From positions 1-64,000 of the forward strand of contig CAVPDQ010000021.1 of NCBI GenBank assembly GCA_963702685.1: a stretch of DNA of 64,000 nt, in the 5' to 3' direction. Shown in pieces: positions 27,483 through 35,188 of the stretch. A program made the position numbers and the translations under genes. Source of the DNA: AP-15 sp963702685 (GTDB lineage: Bacteria > Pseudomonadota > Alphaproteobacteria > ATCC43930 > CGMCC-115725). Within the stretch, counting starts at the first letter, position 1; each line of letters begins with the position of its first letter. The notes below the pieces were generated by a model, which was given only the letters and a program-made list of their open reading frames with translations, had not been told where the DNA came from and ran no database searches.

Positions 27483-28253
27483 TCAGGCGCCGACGAGGCC
27501 GAGCTGGGGGCTCGACGGCTCGGCAAAGCGCTGCTTCGGAATCCGCCCGGCCAGGCGCGCGAGGCGGCCGGCCTCGACCCCGGCGCGCATCGCCGCCGCC
27601 ATCCGCCGCGGGTCGCGGCATTTCGAGATCGCGCTATTGGCCAGGACCGCGCTGCAGCCGAGCTCCATCGCCAGCGCCGCGTCGGACGCGGTGCCGACCC
27701 CGGCGTCGAGCACCACCGGCACCGGGCTTTTGGTGCAGATCAGCTCGATCGCCGCCGGGTTGGCGATCCCCATGCCCGAGCCGATCAGCGAGCCCAACGG
27801 CATCACGGCGGCGCAGCCGACATCGGCGAGCTTGCGGCAGGCGACCGGGTCCTCGTTGCAATAGGGCAGCACCGTAAAGCCCTTGCGCACCAGCTCGTCG
27901 GCGGCATGAACCAGCTGCTCGACATCGGGGTAGAGGGTCTCGCGATCGCCGATCAATTCGAGCTTGACCCAATCGGTTTCGAGCGCCTCGCGCGCCAATT
28001 CGGCGGTCAGGATCGCATCGCGCGCGGTGACGCAGCCCGAGGTGTTGGGCAGCAGCCGATAGCGCCCGCCCAGCAGATCAACCAGGCTTCCGGAATAATG
28101 GTCGAGGCTGATCCGGCGGATCGACATCGTCACCAGCTGGGTCCCGCTCGCCGCCAGCGCATCCAGCATGACCTGCTGGTTCGGGTACCCGGCGGTGCCG
28201 AGAAACAGGCGCGACGACAATTCGGTGCCGGCGATCACGAGCGGGTCGTTCAT
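27483..28253 (-). CDS. thiG: Thiazole synthase
   Basis: ThiG forms the thiazole phosphate ring of thiamine from deoxyxylulose phosphate, dehydroglycine and ThiS thiocarboxylate. Family segments are SRLFLGTAGYPN, DWVKLELIGD with the Schiff-base lysine, VLPYCNEDPVACRKL, PLGSLIGSGMGI and VVLDAGVGTASDAALAMELG. The 256-residue length is normal. The gene is last in thiO-thiS-thiG. Confidence 0.95.
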   Translation of the reverse strand: MNDPLVIAGTELSSRLFLGTAGYPNQQVMLDALAASGTQLVTMSIRRISLDHYSGSLVDLLGGRYRLLPNTSGCVTARDAILTAELAREALETDWVKLELIGDRETLYPDVEQLVHAADELVRKGFTVLPYCNEDPVACRKLADVGCAAVMPLGSLIGSGMGIANPAAIELICTKSPVPVVLDAGVGTASDAALAMELGCSAVLANSAISKCRDPRRMAAAMRAGVEAGRLARLAGRIPKQRFAEPSSPQLGLVGA

Positions 28254-28276
28254 GGGATTTGTCCTACTTTCGGCGC

Positions 28277-28483
28277 TCAGCCGCCTTGCAGCGGGCGGAC
28301 GATTTCAACCTTGTCGCCGGTCGCGATCGGCGCACCCGGCCATTCGGCGCGGCGCACCACCCGGCCATTGACGGCGACGGCGAGAAACCGGGCGCAGGGG
28401 TCGATGCCGCGCTCGGCGAGCAGCCCGGCGACCGTCGCTGCCGCGATCTCGGCGGTCTCGCCGTTGATTTCGAGGCGCGTCAT
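28277..28483 (-). CDS. thiS: Sulfur carrier protein ThiS
   Basis: A 68-residue ubiquitin-like protein ending in the required Gly-Gly (LQGG), which is thiocarboxylated to carry sulfur to ThiG. TVAGLLAERGIDPCARFLAVAVNG and VVRRAEW are typical. The ATG overlaps the thiO stop as ATGA, so the two are translationally coupled. Confidence 0.92.
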   Translation of the reverse strand: MTRLEINGETAEIAAATVAGLLAERGIDPCARFLAVAVNGRVVRRAEWPGAPIATGDKVEIVRPLQGG

Positions 28484-29628
28484 TGCGCCGCCGCCGCAGC
28501 GCTGCCTGCGGCGGCGAACCGCTCGGCGGTAAAGGGCCGCGCGACTTCCGGCAGCTCGCCGGTCAACACATAGGCGCCGACCGCCGCGGCCGTCACCGGG
28601 GTCAGCAGGATGCCGTTGCGATGATGCCCGGTGGCGACAGCGAGGCCGTCGATGCCGCCGCGACCGAGGATCGGCGCGTCATCGCGCGAGCCCGGTCGAA
28701 AACCGACCCAGGTCTCGGCGATCGGCAATTCCTCGATCGCCGGCACCGCGCGCCACGCGGCGTCGATCAGCGCCAGCATCCCACCCGCGGTCAGCGCCTC
28801 GTCGAAGCCGCGCTCCTCCACCGTGCCGCCGACGACGAGACGACCGTCGCGACGCGGCACCAGATAGCCTTTCGGCAGCCAGACCACATGCCGCAGCAAG
28901 GGTGCGGCCGGGTCCATGCGCAACGCCAGCATCTGCCCCTTGATCGGGCGGACCGGCGGCATTGCGGCGGGCGGGAGACCGCCGATCTGCCGCGACCAGG
29001 CGCCCGCTGCAAGGACCACGACATCGGCCGGGTCGCGGCCTTGATCGGTCACCACGCCGCGGGCGATCCCGCCCGCGGCATCGACGGCGCGCACCGGGCA
29101 ATGCTCGTGGATCAGGGCGCCGGCGCGCCGCGCCGCTATGGCAAGCGCCTCGACGAGGAGCCGGTTCTCGACCTGATGATCGCGCGGGCTCGCCACCGCG
29201 CCGGCGATCCCGGGCCGCAAATGCGGCTCGCGCCGACGCGCCTCGGCGCCCGACAGCCATTCGAGATCGAGGCCGAGGCCCTTCTGGAATTCGTAGGTAA
29301 AGCGCAGCCGCTCGGCGTCGTCGCGGGTCAGGGCGACGACGATCGTCCCTTCGTCGCGATACCCGATCGACATGCCGGACGCGGCTTCGAGCTCGCGCGC
29401 AAAATCGGGCCACAGGCGCTGGCTGGCCAGGGTCAGCGCCAGCAGCCTTTCCTCACCGGGCTCGGTCTCGACTGCTGCGGCCAGCATCCCGGCGGCGGCC
29501 CAGCTGGCGCCGCGGCCAGCGGCACCACGATCGTAAACGGTCACCGGGCAGCCGGCTTGGGCCAGCCGCCAGGCGATCCCCAAGCCGATGACACCGGCGC
29601 CGATCACGACGGTTTTCGGGCGGGACAA
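28480..29628 (-). CDS. thiO: Glycine oxidase ThiO
   Basis: An FAD enzyme that oxidises glycine to dehydroglycine (iminoacetate) for thiazole formation. The dinucleotide motif VVIGAGVIGLGIAWRLA, the GASWAAAGMLA segment and the late ETWVGFRPGSRDDAPILG and GHHRNGILLTP segments identify the DAO/ThiO family. No ATG or GTG starts it; TTG at 29628 is the best conventional codon, although GGAG at about 29655 hints at initiation a little upstream. The gene sits just after the TPP riboswitch. Confidence 0.88.
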   Translation of the reverse strand: MSRPKTVVIGAGVIGLGIAWRLAQAGCPVTVYDRGAAGRGASWAAAGMLAAAVETEPGEERLLALTLASQRLWPDFARELEAASGMSIGYRDEGTIVVALTRDDAERLRFTYEFQKGLGLDLEWLSGAEARRREPHLRPGIAGAVASPRDHQVENRLLVEALAIAARRAGALIHEHCPVRAVDAAGGIARGVVTDQGRDPADVVVLAAGAWSRQIGGLPPAAMPPVRPIKGQMLALRMDPAAPLLRHVVWLPKGYLVPRRDGRLVVGGTVEERGFDEALTAGGMLALIDAAWRAVPAIEELPIAETWVGFRPGSRDDAPILGRGGIDGLAVATGHHRNGILLTPVTAAAVGAYVLTGELPEVARPFTAERFAAAGSAAAAAQ

Positions 29629-29659
29629 CGGGACGAATTGCGACGCGGTGATGACGGAC

Positions 29660-29757
29660 TCCCTTCGCCGGGCACGCCCGACCAGGTTCAGTGGGTCTGA
29701 TCTCAGCCGGTCCCCGCAACACGTCCCTGACGCATCGCCGGGCCAGCACCCCAGCCT
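29660..29757 (-). ncRNA. TPP riboswitch
   Basis: On the minus strand the leader contains the THI-element core. A GGGGTGCT helix lies at the 5' end (about 29748-29755), followed by CTGAGA and GACCC, then TGAACCTGGTC, and GTGCCCGGCGAAGGGA at the 3' end. These are the conserved pyrimidine- and pyrophosphate-sensor segments. It lies directly upstream of thiO and should shut off the thi cluster when thiamine pyrophosphate is high, probably at translation initiation. Confidence 0.93.
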
Positions 29758-29824
29758 CTCGCCCATTTCGGCGCAGCGTCCGCGTCGATGCAAGGGTTTT
29801 GTTGGCCCGTCGGCCAAACGTCGT

Positions 29825-30562
29825 TTAGAGGATGGCGCGTCTGCCGACGGCTGCGCGCACCGGCGCGTAGCCCACCAGGCTGGCGAGGCTCGCACGGTCG
29901 AACATGACCAGCACGCCTTTCTGGATGTCGGCGAGCCGGCGCTCCCGCAGCGTATCGAGGGTGCGGGAGACATGGACCCGCGACAACCCCGCGGCATCGG
30001 CGAGGTCACGGCGCAGCAATGGGAACGGGCAGGTCGAGCCGCCATCGACCATGCCGCGCTGGCGCAGCCGGTCGAAGGTTTCGAGCATCAAATAGCCAAT
30101 CCGCTGCTCGGCCCGGCTGCGCCCCAGCAAGGACAGGCGAACATCCTGGCGCTGCTCCTCCTCGACTCGGGTCTGCAGAATATTGAGCGCCAAGCCCGGA
30201 TGGCACCGAAACAACTCGGGCAGGGCCTTGCTCTCGAGGACGCAGAGGGTGGCGGCCGTGATCGCCTGCACCGAGTGCTTCACCGTCCCCAGCACCGCCG
30301 AGGCGAGACCGATCATGTCGCCCGGCAGCAAGATGTCGAGGATCTGGCGGGCACCGCCGGGCAACCGGTGATAGCGGATCGCCCAGCCTTCGAACAGGGT
30401 GTAGACCGGGCCGCCGACCTCGTCCTCGTGAATGATGTCGGTCCGTGGAGCAACCGCAACATGGTCCTGTTTCATCGCCGTGACGGCATCGAGCTCGGCC
30501 GCGGCAAAGGGCCTGAACAAAGGTTTCTGGCGGAGCGGGCATTGACCGCACGGCACGAACAT
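29825..30562 (-). CDS. Crp/Fnr-family transcriptional regulator
   Basis: The 245-residue protein starts at the ATG at 30562 (MFVPCGQCPLRQ). It has a cyclic-nucleotide-binding fold (GWAIRYHRLPGGARQILDILLPGDMIGL) and a C-terminal HTH (LLRRDLADAAGLSRVHVSRTLDTLRERRL). Only one CxxC pair lies at the N-terminus, so a complete FNR-type iron-sulfur site is not evident. A role in oxygen or nitrogen-oxide response is common in the family but not shown here. An AT-rich region (30563-30720) precedes it. Confidence 0.88.
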   Translation of the reverse strand: MFVPCGQCPLRQKPLFRPFAAAELDAVTAMKQDHVAVAPRTDIIHEDEVGGPVYTLFEGWAIRYHRLPGGARQILDILLPGDMIGLASAVLGTVKHSVQAITAATLCVLESKALPELFRCHPGLALNILQTRVEEEQRQDVRLSLLGRSRAEQRIGYLMLETFDRLRQRGMVDGGSTCPFPLLRRDLADAAGLSRVHVSRTLDTLRERRLADIQKGVLVMFDRASLASLVGYAPVRAAVGRRAIL

Positions 30563-30787
30563 CGGCGTCGTTTGATCCTTCCACCGGCCTTCATATCTCA
30601 GAAACCAGGAGGAAGCAGTTAAATTCCTCTGCGAAATCAAACAGTTTTCAAAGTAACGAGGCAGATTTGAAAAAGAGACCAAAATGCACTACCCAATATC
30701 GGATGTTCGACCCGCGCGGCGCTTCCGGTTACATTCCAGCCGCGCCGACGGTCCGGTCCGCCGCCGGCGGCACCCGAAGGCGTCGAA

Positions 30788-32281
30788 TCAACTCGCTGCT
30801 TCTTGCCGGCCGACAGCCGCGGCATAGAGATCCGGCGCGAATTCGGGCTCGACGCTCGCGCCGAGGCGGGCTTCGTGCGCCGCCAGGTCGGCAAAAAACA
30901 GGTCGTGGCTGATCCGCCGGGTAACCGCCGGCAGCCCGCGCTTCATGCTCGGCACATCGCCGATCGGCACGCCAAAGCTGACAAAGCCGGCCGGGTTCTG
31001 AACGTGGATGTCGCGCAAATAAGGCGCGCGCCCCGGTGTTTTTTCCAGATATTCGTGGGCGATGCCGAGATAGGGATGGGCGCCGAGATAGTCGTCCTCC
31101 TCGCTCGACGGCGGGGTATGGCGGTCGCGCCACAGCAAGATCTCGGCGGCAAAATCGGCGAGCTCGGGCCGCAGCGCCGGATCGACGAAATAGCCGGTGC
31201 CGGCGATCGCAAAGTCGCAGCGAAATTCGCCTACGGGTGTGCGCGCCGCGATCCGGCCGTCTTCTTCGCGGGCCGAAAGCCAAGGGGCGGCGAGGTGCAG
31301 GCGGAAATTGGCAAATCTCATCACCCGTTCGATCGCGTCGGCGGGCGCGGTCGAGCCGGCGCGGCGAAAGCGCAGCGCCTGCTGCCAGCGCAGCCGATCG
31401 GGCAATTCGGGATAATTGTCGTAGGCGCCCGGATAGCCGCGCACCCGCGCCACCGGCACTGCGGCAAGGGCCGGGCGACGGGCAAAGAGGTCGACATTTG
31501 CCGCACCCGCTTCGAGGGCTGCCCCGGCGGCGTCGAAGGCCGAGGCGGCGCCGCCGACCACCGCCACGCGCTTCCCGCGCAAGGCCGCAAAATCGATCGG
31601 GTCGGCGGTGTGCGCGTACAGCCGGCGCGGCAGCGCGTCGGAGATCGCGGGCGGGACATAGGCGCCGCCATTGCCGGCAACGCCGTTGGCCAGGATTACC
31701 TTGCGCGCCGTTTCGATTGCAGCGTTGCCGGCGATGTCGAGATGCAGCCGGAAATGGCCGTCGGCCGGCTCGATGCGCACGAGCCGGGTGCGGTAGCGCA
31801 CCTCGATCCCGAGAAAATGCCGGTACCAGCCGAGGTACCGCGCCCAGTCCTCGCGCGGGATGCGCACCATTGTCGCATAGGCCGCTTCGCCGTGCCTGGC
31901 CTCGTGCCACGCCTGAAAGCTCAGCCCGGCAATGCCGAATTCCGGACCCGGCAAGGTCTTTGGCGTGCGCAATACGGTCATCCGCGCGGCGTTCAGCCAC
32001 ACCCCGGCACGGGTTTCGTCGGCGGCCATGTCGATCACGCCGACCTTGCCGATGCCGGCCCGGCGCAAGGCGAAGGCAAAAGCGCAGCCGCTCTGCCCGC
32101 CACCGACGATCAGGACGTTGTGGTCAATGCCCGGACGGTCCGCCACCCAGCTCGGCGGGTCGGGGCCGATCAGCCGCAATGCGGTGCGCGCGGCGGCGTC
32201 GGGATCGGCCGGGTCGGGATCGGCCGGGTCGGGATCGGTCGGGTCGGGATCGGTCGGGTCGGGCATCGGGGGCTGCGGCAT
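30788..32281 (-). CDS. FAD/NAD(P)-dependent oxidoreductase, flavin monooxygenase-like
   Basis: A 497-residue protein with an FAD Rossmann motif VLIVGGGQSGCAFAFALRRAG near residue 55 and a second NAD(P) motif VAVVGGAASAFDAAGAAL near residue 225. FAIAGTGYFVDP follows as an ATG-like motif. This resembles flavin-containing or lysine/ornithine-type monooxygenases. The first 28 residues are a DPTDPDPADP repeat encoded by a 15-base tandem repeat, so the functional start may be later. It is divergent from the esterase gene. The substrate is unknown. Confidence 0.75.
   Translation of the reverse strand: MPQPPMPDPTDPDPTDPDPADPDPADPDAAARTALRLIGPDPPSWVADRPGIDHNVLIVGGGQSGCAFAFALRRAGIGKVGVIDMAADETRAGVWLNAARMTVLRTPKTLPGPEFGIAGLSFQAWHEARHGEAAYATMVRIPREDWARYLGWYRHFLGIEVRYRTRLVRIEPADGHFRLHLDIAGNAAIETARKVILANGVAGNGGAYVPPAISDALPRRLYAHTADPIDFAALRGKRVAVVGGAASAFDAAGAALEAGAANVDLFARRPALAAVPVARVRGYPGAYDNYPELPDRLRWQQALRFRRAGSTAPADAIERVMRFANFRLHLAAPWLSAREEDGRIAARTPVGEFRCDFAIAGTGYFVDPALRPELADFAAEILLWRDRHTPPSSEEDDYLGAHPYLGIAHEYLEKTPGRAPYLRDIHVQNPAGFVSFGVPIGDVPSMKRGLPAVTRRISHDLFFADLAAHEARLGASVEPEFAPDLYAAAVGRQEAAS
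32201..32260. repeat. 15-base tandem repeat, four copies
   Basis: Four units of GGGATCGGYCGGGTC occupy 32201-32215, 32216-32230, 32231-32245 and 32246-32260, the first two with C and the last two with T at the variable position. They encode the Asp/Pro-rich N-terminus of the flavoprotein in frame, so copy changes would not shift the frame. Confidence 0.95.
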
Positions 32282-32409
32282 GAGGAAAGCTCGATAGCAT
32301 AGCGGATGGTTTCGCCGGCGGTGTAGAGCGAGTAGGCTCGCTCACCGGCTGCCGCCCCGGCATCCTCGGGCGGCGTGCCGCAACAGCACAGCTCCGGAAG
32401 GGAGTGTTC

Positions 32410-33261
32410 ATGCCCGATTACCAGATCAAGACCGAAGATGTCGAATATCTGCGCCACGGCGATCGGAAGCTGATCGCGCGGCTCTACCAGCCGCAGGGCG
32501 ACGGGCCGTTCCCGGCGGTCGTCGATTTGCACGGCGGCGCCTGGAACAACGGCGATCTCAGCGGGACCCAGGGCCTCGACGAAAGCCTGGCACGGAACGG
32601 GTTTGTCGTCGCCTCGCTCGAGTTCCGCCATGCCGGCGACGGCTATCCGACCTCGCTCGTCGACATCAATTATGCGATCCGCTGGCTCAAGGCGCGTGCC
32701 CGCGAGCTCAAGGTCGATCCCAACCGCGTCGGCAGCGGCGGCCAGTCGAGCGGCGGGCATCTGGCGATGCTGGCGGCGATGCGGCCAAACGATCCGCGCT
32801 ATGCCTCGGTGTCGCTCCCGGCCGGCTCGCCCGCGGTCGATGCGAGCGTGCGCGCGGTCGCGATGTCGTGGCCGGTGATCAACCCGCTGTCGCGCTATCG
32901 TCACGCGCAAAAGCTGGGCAAGGGGCCAAACCCGCCGGCCTTCACCGTCGGCATGAAGGAAAAGCACGATACCTATTGGCGGACCGAGGCGGCAATGGCC
33001 GAGGGCAATCCGATGCTGATCCTCGAGCGCCGCGAAAAGGTCGTGATGCCGCCCGCCTTATGGGTGCAGGGCAAGCCCGACATGGTGCACGACTATCACG
33101 ACGACGATTCGAATTTTGCCGGCAACGAGCCCGAGCGGTTTATCTCAAACTATCGGAACGCCGGCGGCGACATCGAGATCGTCTATATCGACAACGAGCA
33201 GCGCTCGACCAAGGCGGCGTTCGACCCGGTTGCCGCCTTCTTCAAAAAGCACCTCGGCTGA
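32410..33261 (+). CDS. Alpha/beta hydrolase (esterase/lipase family)
   Basis: The protein has the HGGAWNNGD oxyanion-hole motif, the nucleophile elbow GQSSGGHLAM (Ser near residue 117) and a C-terminal acid/His region. It belongs to the BD-FAE/HSL-type carboxylesterases. The ATG at 32410 is preceded by GGAAGGGAG. The 283-residue product has no signal peptide, so it should be cytoplasmic. The divergent flavin monooxygenase-like gene suggests a joint oxidation-plus-ester-hydrolysis step, but the substrate cannot be inferred. Confidence 0.82.
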   Translation: MPDYQIKTEDVEYLRHGDRKLIARLYQPQGDGPFPAVVDLHGGAWNNGDLSGTQGLDESLARNGFVVASLEFRHAGDGYPTSLVDINYAIRWLKARARELKVDPNRVGSGGQSSGGHLAMLAAMRPNDPRYASVSLPAGSPAVDASVRAVAMSWPVINPLSRYRHAQKLGKGPNPPAFTVGMKEKHDTYWRTEAAMAEGNPMLILERREKVVMPPALWVQGKPDMVHDYHDDDSNFAGNEPERFISNYRNAGGDIEIVYIDNEQRSTKAAFDPVAAFFKKHLG

Positions 33262-33271
33262 GGCGCGTCGC

Positions 33272-33763
33272 CTATTCCCTCTCCCCGTTCGCGGGGAGAG
33301 GGGCATCGCCTGGAAACCAGTCGCCGAGCACTTGATCCTCGGTGTAGTCCGGCGGCGGAAACCGCGGCGCTTCCCCGTGCTTCGCCATGCTAAAGGTTGC
33401 CAAGCGGACCGCCCGTGGCGCCGCATGCGCGATCATCGCATCAAGCTCGCCTCGCAAAGACGGGCTGTCTTCAAGCAGATGTTCGATAAAAATGCGCTCG
33501 CGGCCGATGGTCTCGGTCCAGCTGCGCCGCGGATCGACGGCGGGCGAGTGCTCCAGCTTCAGCAGATGCTCCAAAATAACCAAGAGCCGGCGGCGCAGCT
33601 CAAATCGCTGCGTCTTTCCCAAGCTCTCGACCTCCTCGGCGAGGTTCTCCCAGTCGAGCGGCAGGTTGGTCCCGAGCTTGGCCGCCTCGCGCAGCGCCGC
33701 GGATTGCTCTTGCGACCAGCGGGCGAAGTCCTCGTCGTAAAGCCCTGCGGCGCTCTCCGGCAT
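33272..33763 (-). CDS. DUF29-family protein
   Basis: The protein shows the DUF29 pattern: YDEDFARWSQEQSAALREAA, LDWENLAEEVESLGKTQRFELRRRL and LLKLEHSPA. The function of the family is unknown; it is abundant in alphaproteobacteria and cyanobacteria and is often found beside mobile DNA. The ATG at 33763 overlaps the zincin stop. The last codons lie inside a GC-rich hairpin (33278-33303) that may act as a terminator between this gene and the convergent esterase gene. Confidence 0.82.
   Translation of the reverse strand: MPESAAGLYDEDFARWSQEQSAALREAAKLGTNLPLDWENLAEEVESLGKTQRFELRRRLLVILEHLLKLEHSPAVDPRRSWTETIGRERIFIEHLLEDSPSLRGELDAMIAHAAPRAVRLATFSMAKHGEAPRFPPPDYTEDQVLGDWFPGDAPLPANGERE
33278..33303. 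terminator. GC-rich hairpin between convergent genes
   Basis: CCCTCTCCCCG and CGGGGAGAGGG form a near-perfect stem around a TTCG-like loop. It sits 16 bases after the esterase stop and includes the DUF29 stop region. No U-tract follows, so termination strength is uncertain; the same motif is a common intergenic palindrome in alphaproteobacteria. Confidence 0.5.
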
Positions 33764-34167
33764 CACTCCTCCGCCTCGATCCGCTCCATGTCGTCGTCGC
33801 TAAAGCCGAAATGGTGGCCGATCTCGTGGATCAGCACATGGCGCACCAGGTCCGTCAAGTCTTCGCCGGTCTCGCACCAATAGTCGAGGATCGGCCGGCG
33901 ATAGAGAAAGATCATGTCGAGCTGCGGGCGCGGATCGCTGACGCTTTTGTGCGGCAAGGCGACGCCGCGATAAAGGCCCAGTATGTCGAATGGGCTGTCG
34001 AGCTCCATCGCCGCCTCGGTCTCTTCGTCGGGAAATTCCTCGACGCGGATCGCGACCGAGCCGATATGCCGCTTCAGCCGCGGCGGGATCGAGCCGAGCG
34101 CGGCTGTCGCCAGCTCCTCGATCTCGGCCAGAGACGGCGGCAGCACGACGCGCTGGCGAACGCTCAC
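33763..34167 (-). CDS. Zincin-like metallopeptidase (DUF1025/PF06262 family)
   Basis: A 134-residue protein with a minimal zinc protease motif HEIGHHFGF near residues 116-124, preceded by VRHVLI. IRVEEFPDEE and DMIFLYRRPIL are typical of this small family, whose substrates are unknown. The start is a GTG at 34167. It overlaps the DUF29 gene, so both are probably co-transcribed. Confidence 0.85.
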   Translation of the reverse strand: MSVRQRVVLPPSLAEIEELATAALGSIPPRLKRHIGSVAIRVEEFPDEETEAAMELDSPFDILGLYRGVALPHKSVSDPRPQLDMIFLYRRPILDYWCETGEDLTDLVRHVLIHEIGHHFGFSDDDMERIEAEE

Positions 34168-34250
34168 CGGGTCACCCTCCTCTCACCCTGCGCTTGACCT
34201 TGTCCGCCTCACCGCTCACTTCCTGTTGCGCGACAATAGAGGAGGGCGGC

Positions 34251-34568
34251 ATGGTCGAACGGCTGATCGGCGCGGCGCGGCACGCGGCATTGCACGAAAT
34301 CCACGGCTGGGCCGAGGTCGAAGATCGCGACGCGATCCGCAAGAGCTATCATTTCGGCAATTTCTCCGAGGCGTGGGGGTTTTTGTCGCGCGTCGCCCTC
34401 ATTGCCGAAAAAATGGATCACCACCCGGAAATCTTCAATGTCTACAATCGGGTCGAAATGATCCTGTCGACGCATGACGTAAGCGGGCTGAGCGAACGCG
34501 ACATCCGTTTGGCGCGCGCCATCGACGAAATCGCCCCCGAGCGCGACCGCCGCCCGCCGCTCCCTTGA
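34251..34568 (+). CDS. phhB: Pterin-4-alpha-carbinolamine dehydratase
   Basis: The 105-residue protein starts at the ATG at 34251 behind GAGGAGGGCGGC. The active-site motif MDHHPEIFNVYNRV contains the three conserved histidine/aspartate positions, and STHDVSGLSERDIRLARAID follows. The enzyme recycles tetrahydrobiopterin after aromatic hydroxylation, or regulates moco-related pterins in bacteria lacking hydroxylases. No phenylalanine hydroxylase is in the window. Confidence 0.9.
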   Translation: MVERLIGAARHAALHEIHGWAEVEDRDAIRKSYHFGNFSEAWGFLSRVALIAEKMDHHPEIFNVYNRVEMILSTHDVSGLSERDIRLARAIDEIAPERDRRPPLP

Positions 34569-34574
34569 GCCGGG

Positions 34575-35102
34575 TCAGCGGAACGGCACGGTCAGAATAA
34601 CGGTCGCCAATTCGATCCCGGGGTTTTCCTTGCCGAGCCCGGCATTCGACATGTGGTAAAAGCCGACGCCCAGCCGCCGCTGATCGGCAAAGCGGTAGTC
34701 GAGCTCTGCGCCGGTGCGGAATTCCCACCACGAGCCGAGACTGATCCCGTCGCCGCTCTCGAAGTATCCGGCGGCGGCGCTCGGCGTGAAGACCAGGCTG
34801 CAGGGCAGGTTGACGTCGAAGGCAAGCCCGAAATAGCCGTAGAACGCGCCCTTGCCGGTCCCCATCGCGCCGATAAACGGCGACAATATCCACCATGTGT
34901 CGCCGAATCGGTATTCGCCGAGGGCCAGGCCGGTAACCCCGGCATGCTGCTTTTTGTTGTCGGGCAAAACATCGAAGGCGCCGCCGCCGATCGCAAAGCG
35001 CGGCGGATCACCGGGCGAGCCAAAGGTTATTTGCGCGACGGCGGGGCGGGCGAGAAAGAGCAGCAGTCCCAGCAGCACAACACTGGTGCCCACGCGTCGC
35101 AT
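34575..35102 (-). CDS. Lipid A 3-O-deacylase, PagL family
   Basis: An outer-membrane beta-barrel of about 175 residues with a signal peptide ending at ARPAVAQ. The PagL active-site pattern is visible near the C-terminus (GFYHMSNAGLGKENPG), where His and Ser of HxSN are catalytic and a Glu follows. PagL removes the 3-linked acyl chain of lipid A. The ATG at 35102 has GGGGAGAG upstream. The aromatic C-terminal strand ends in VPFR rather than Phe. Confidence 0.78.
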   Translation of the reverse strand: MRRVGTSVVLLGLLLFLARPAVAQITFGSPGDPPRFAIGGGAFDVLPDNKKQHAGVTGLALGEYRFGDTWWILSPFIGAMGTGKGAFYGYFGLAFDVNLPCSLVFTPSAAAGYFESGDGISLGSWWEFRTGAELDYRFADQRRLGVGFYHMSNAGLGKENPGIELATVILTVPFR

Positions 35103-35188
35103 CGCTCTCCCCAAGGTCAAACGTTCCTCGCTCTAATCGCGCTGAGGTTTAAGCGCGCAGCGATGCTGCGGCAAGCGGGTGCGCGGCT

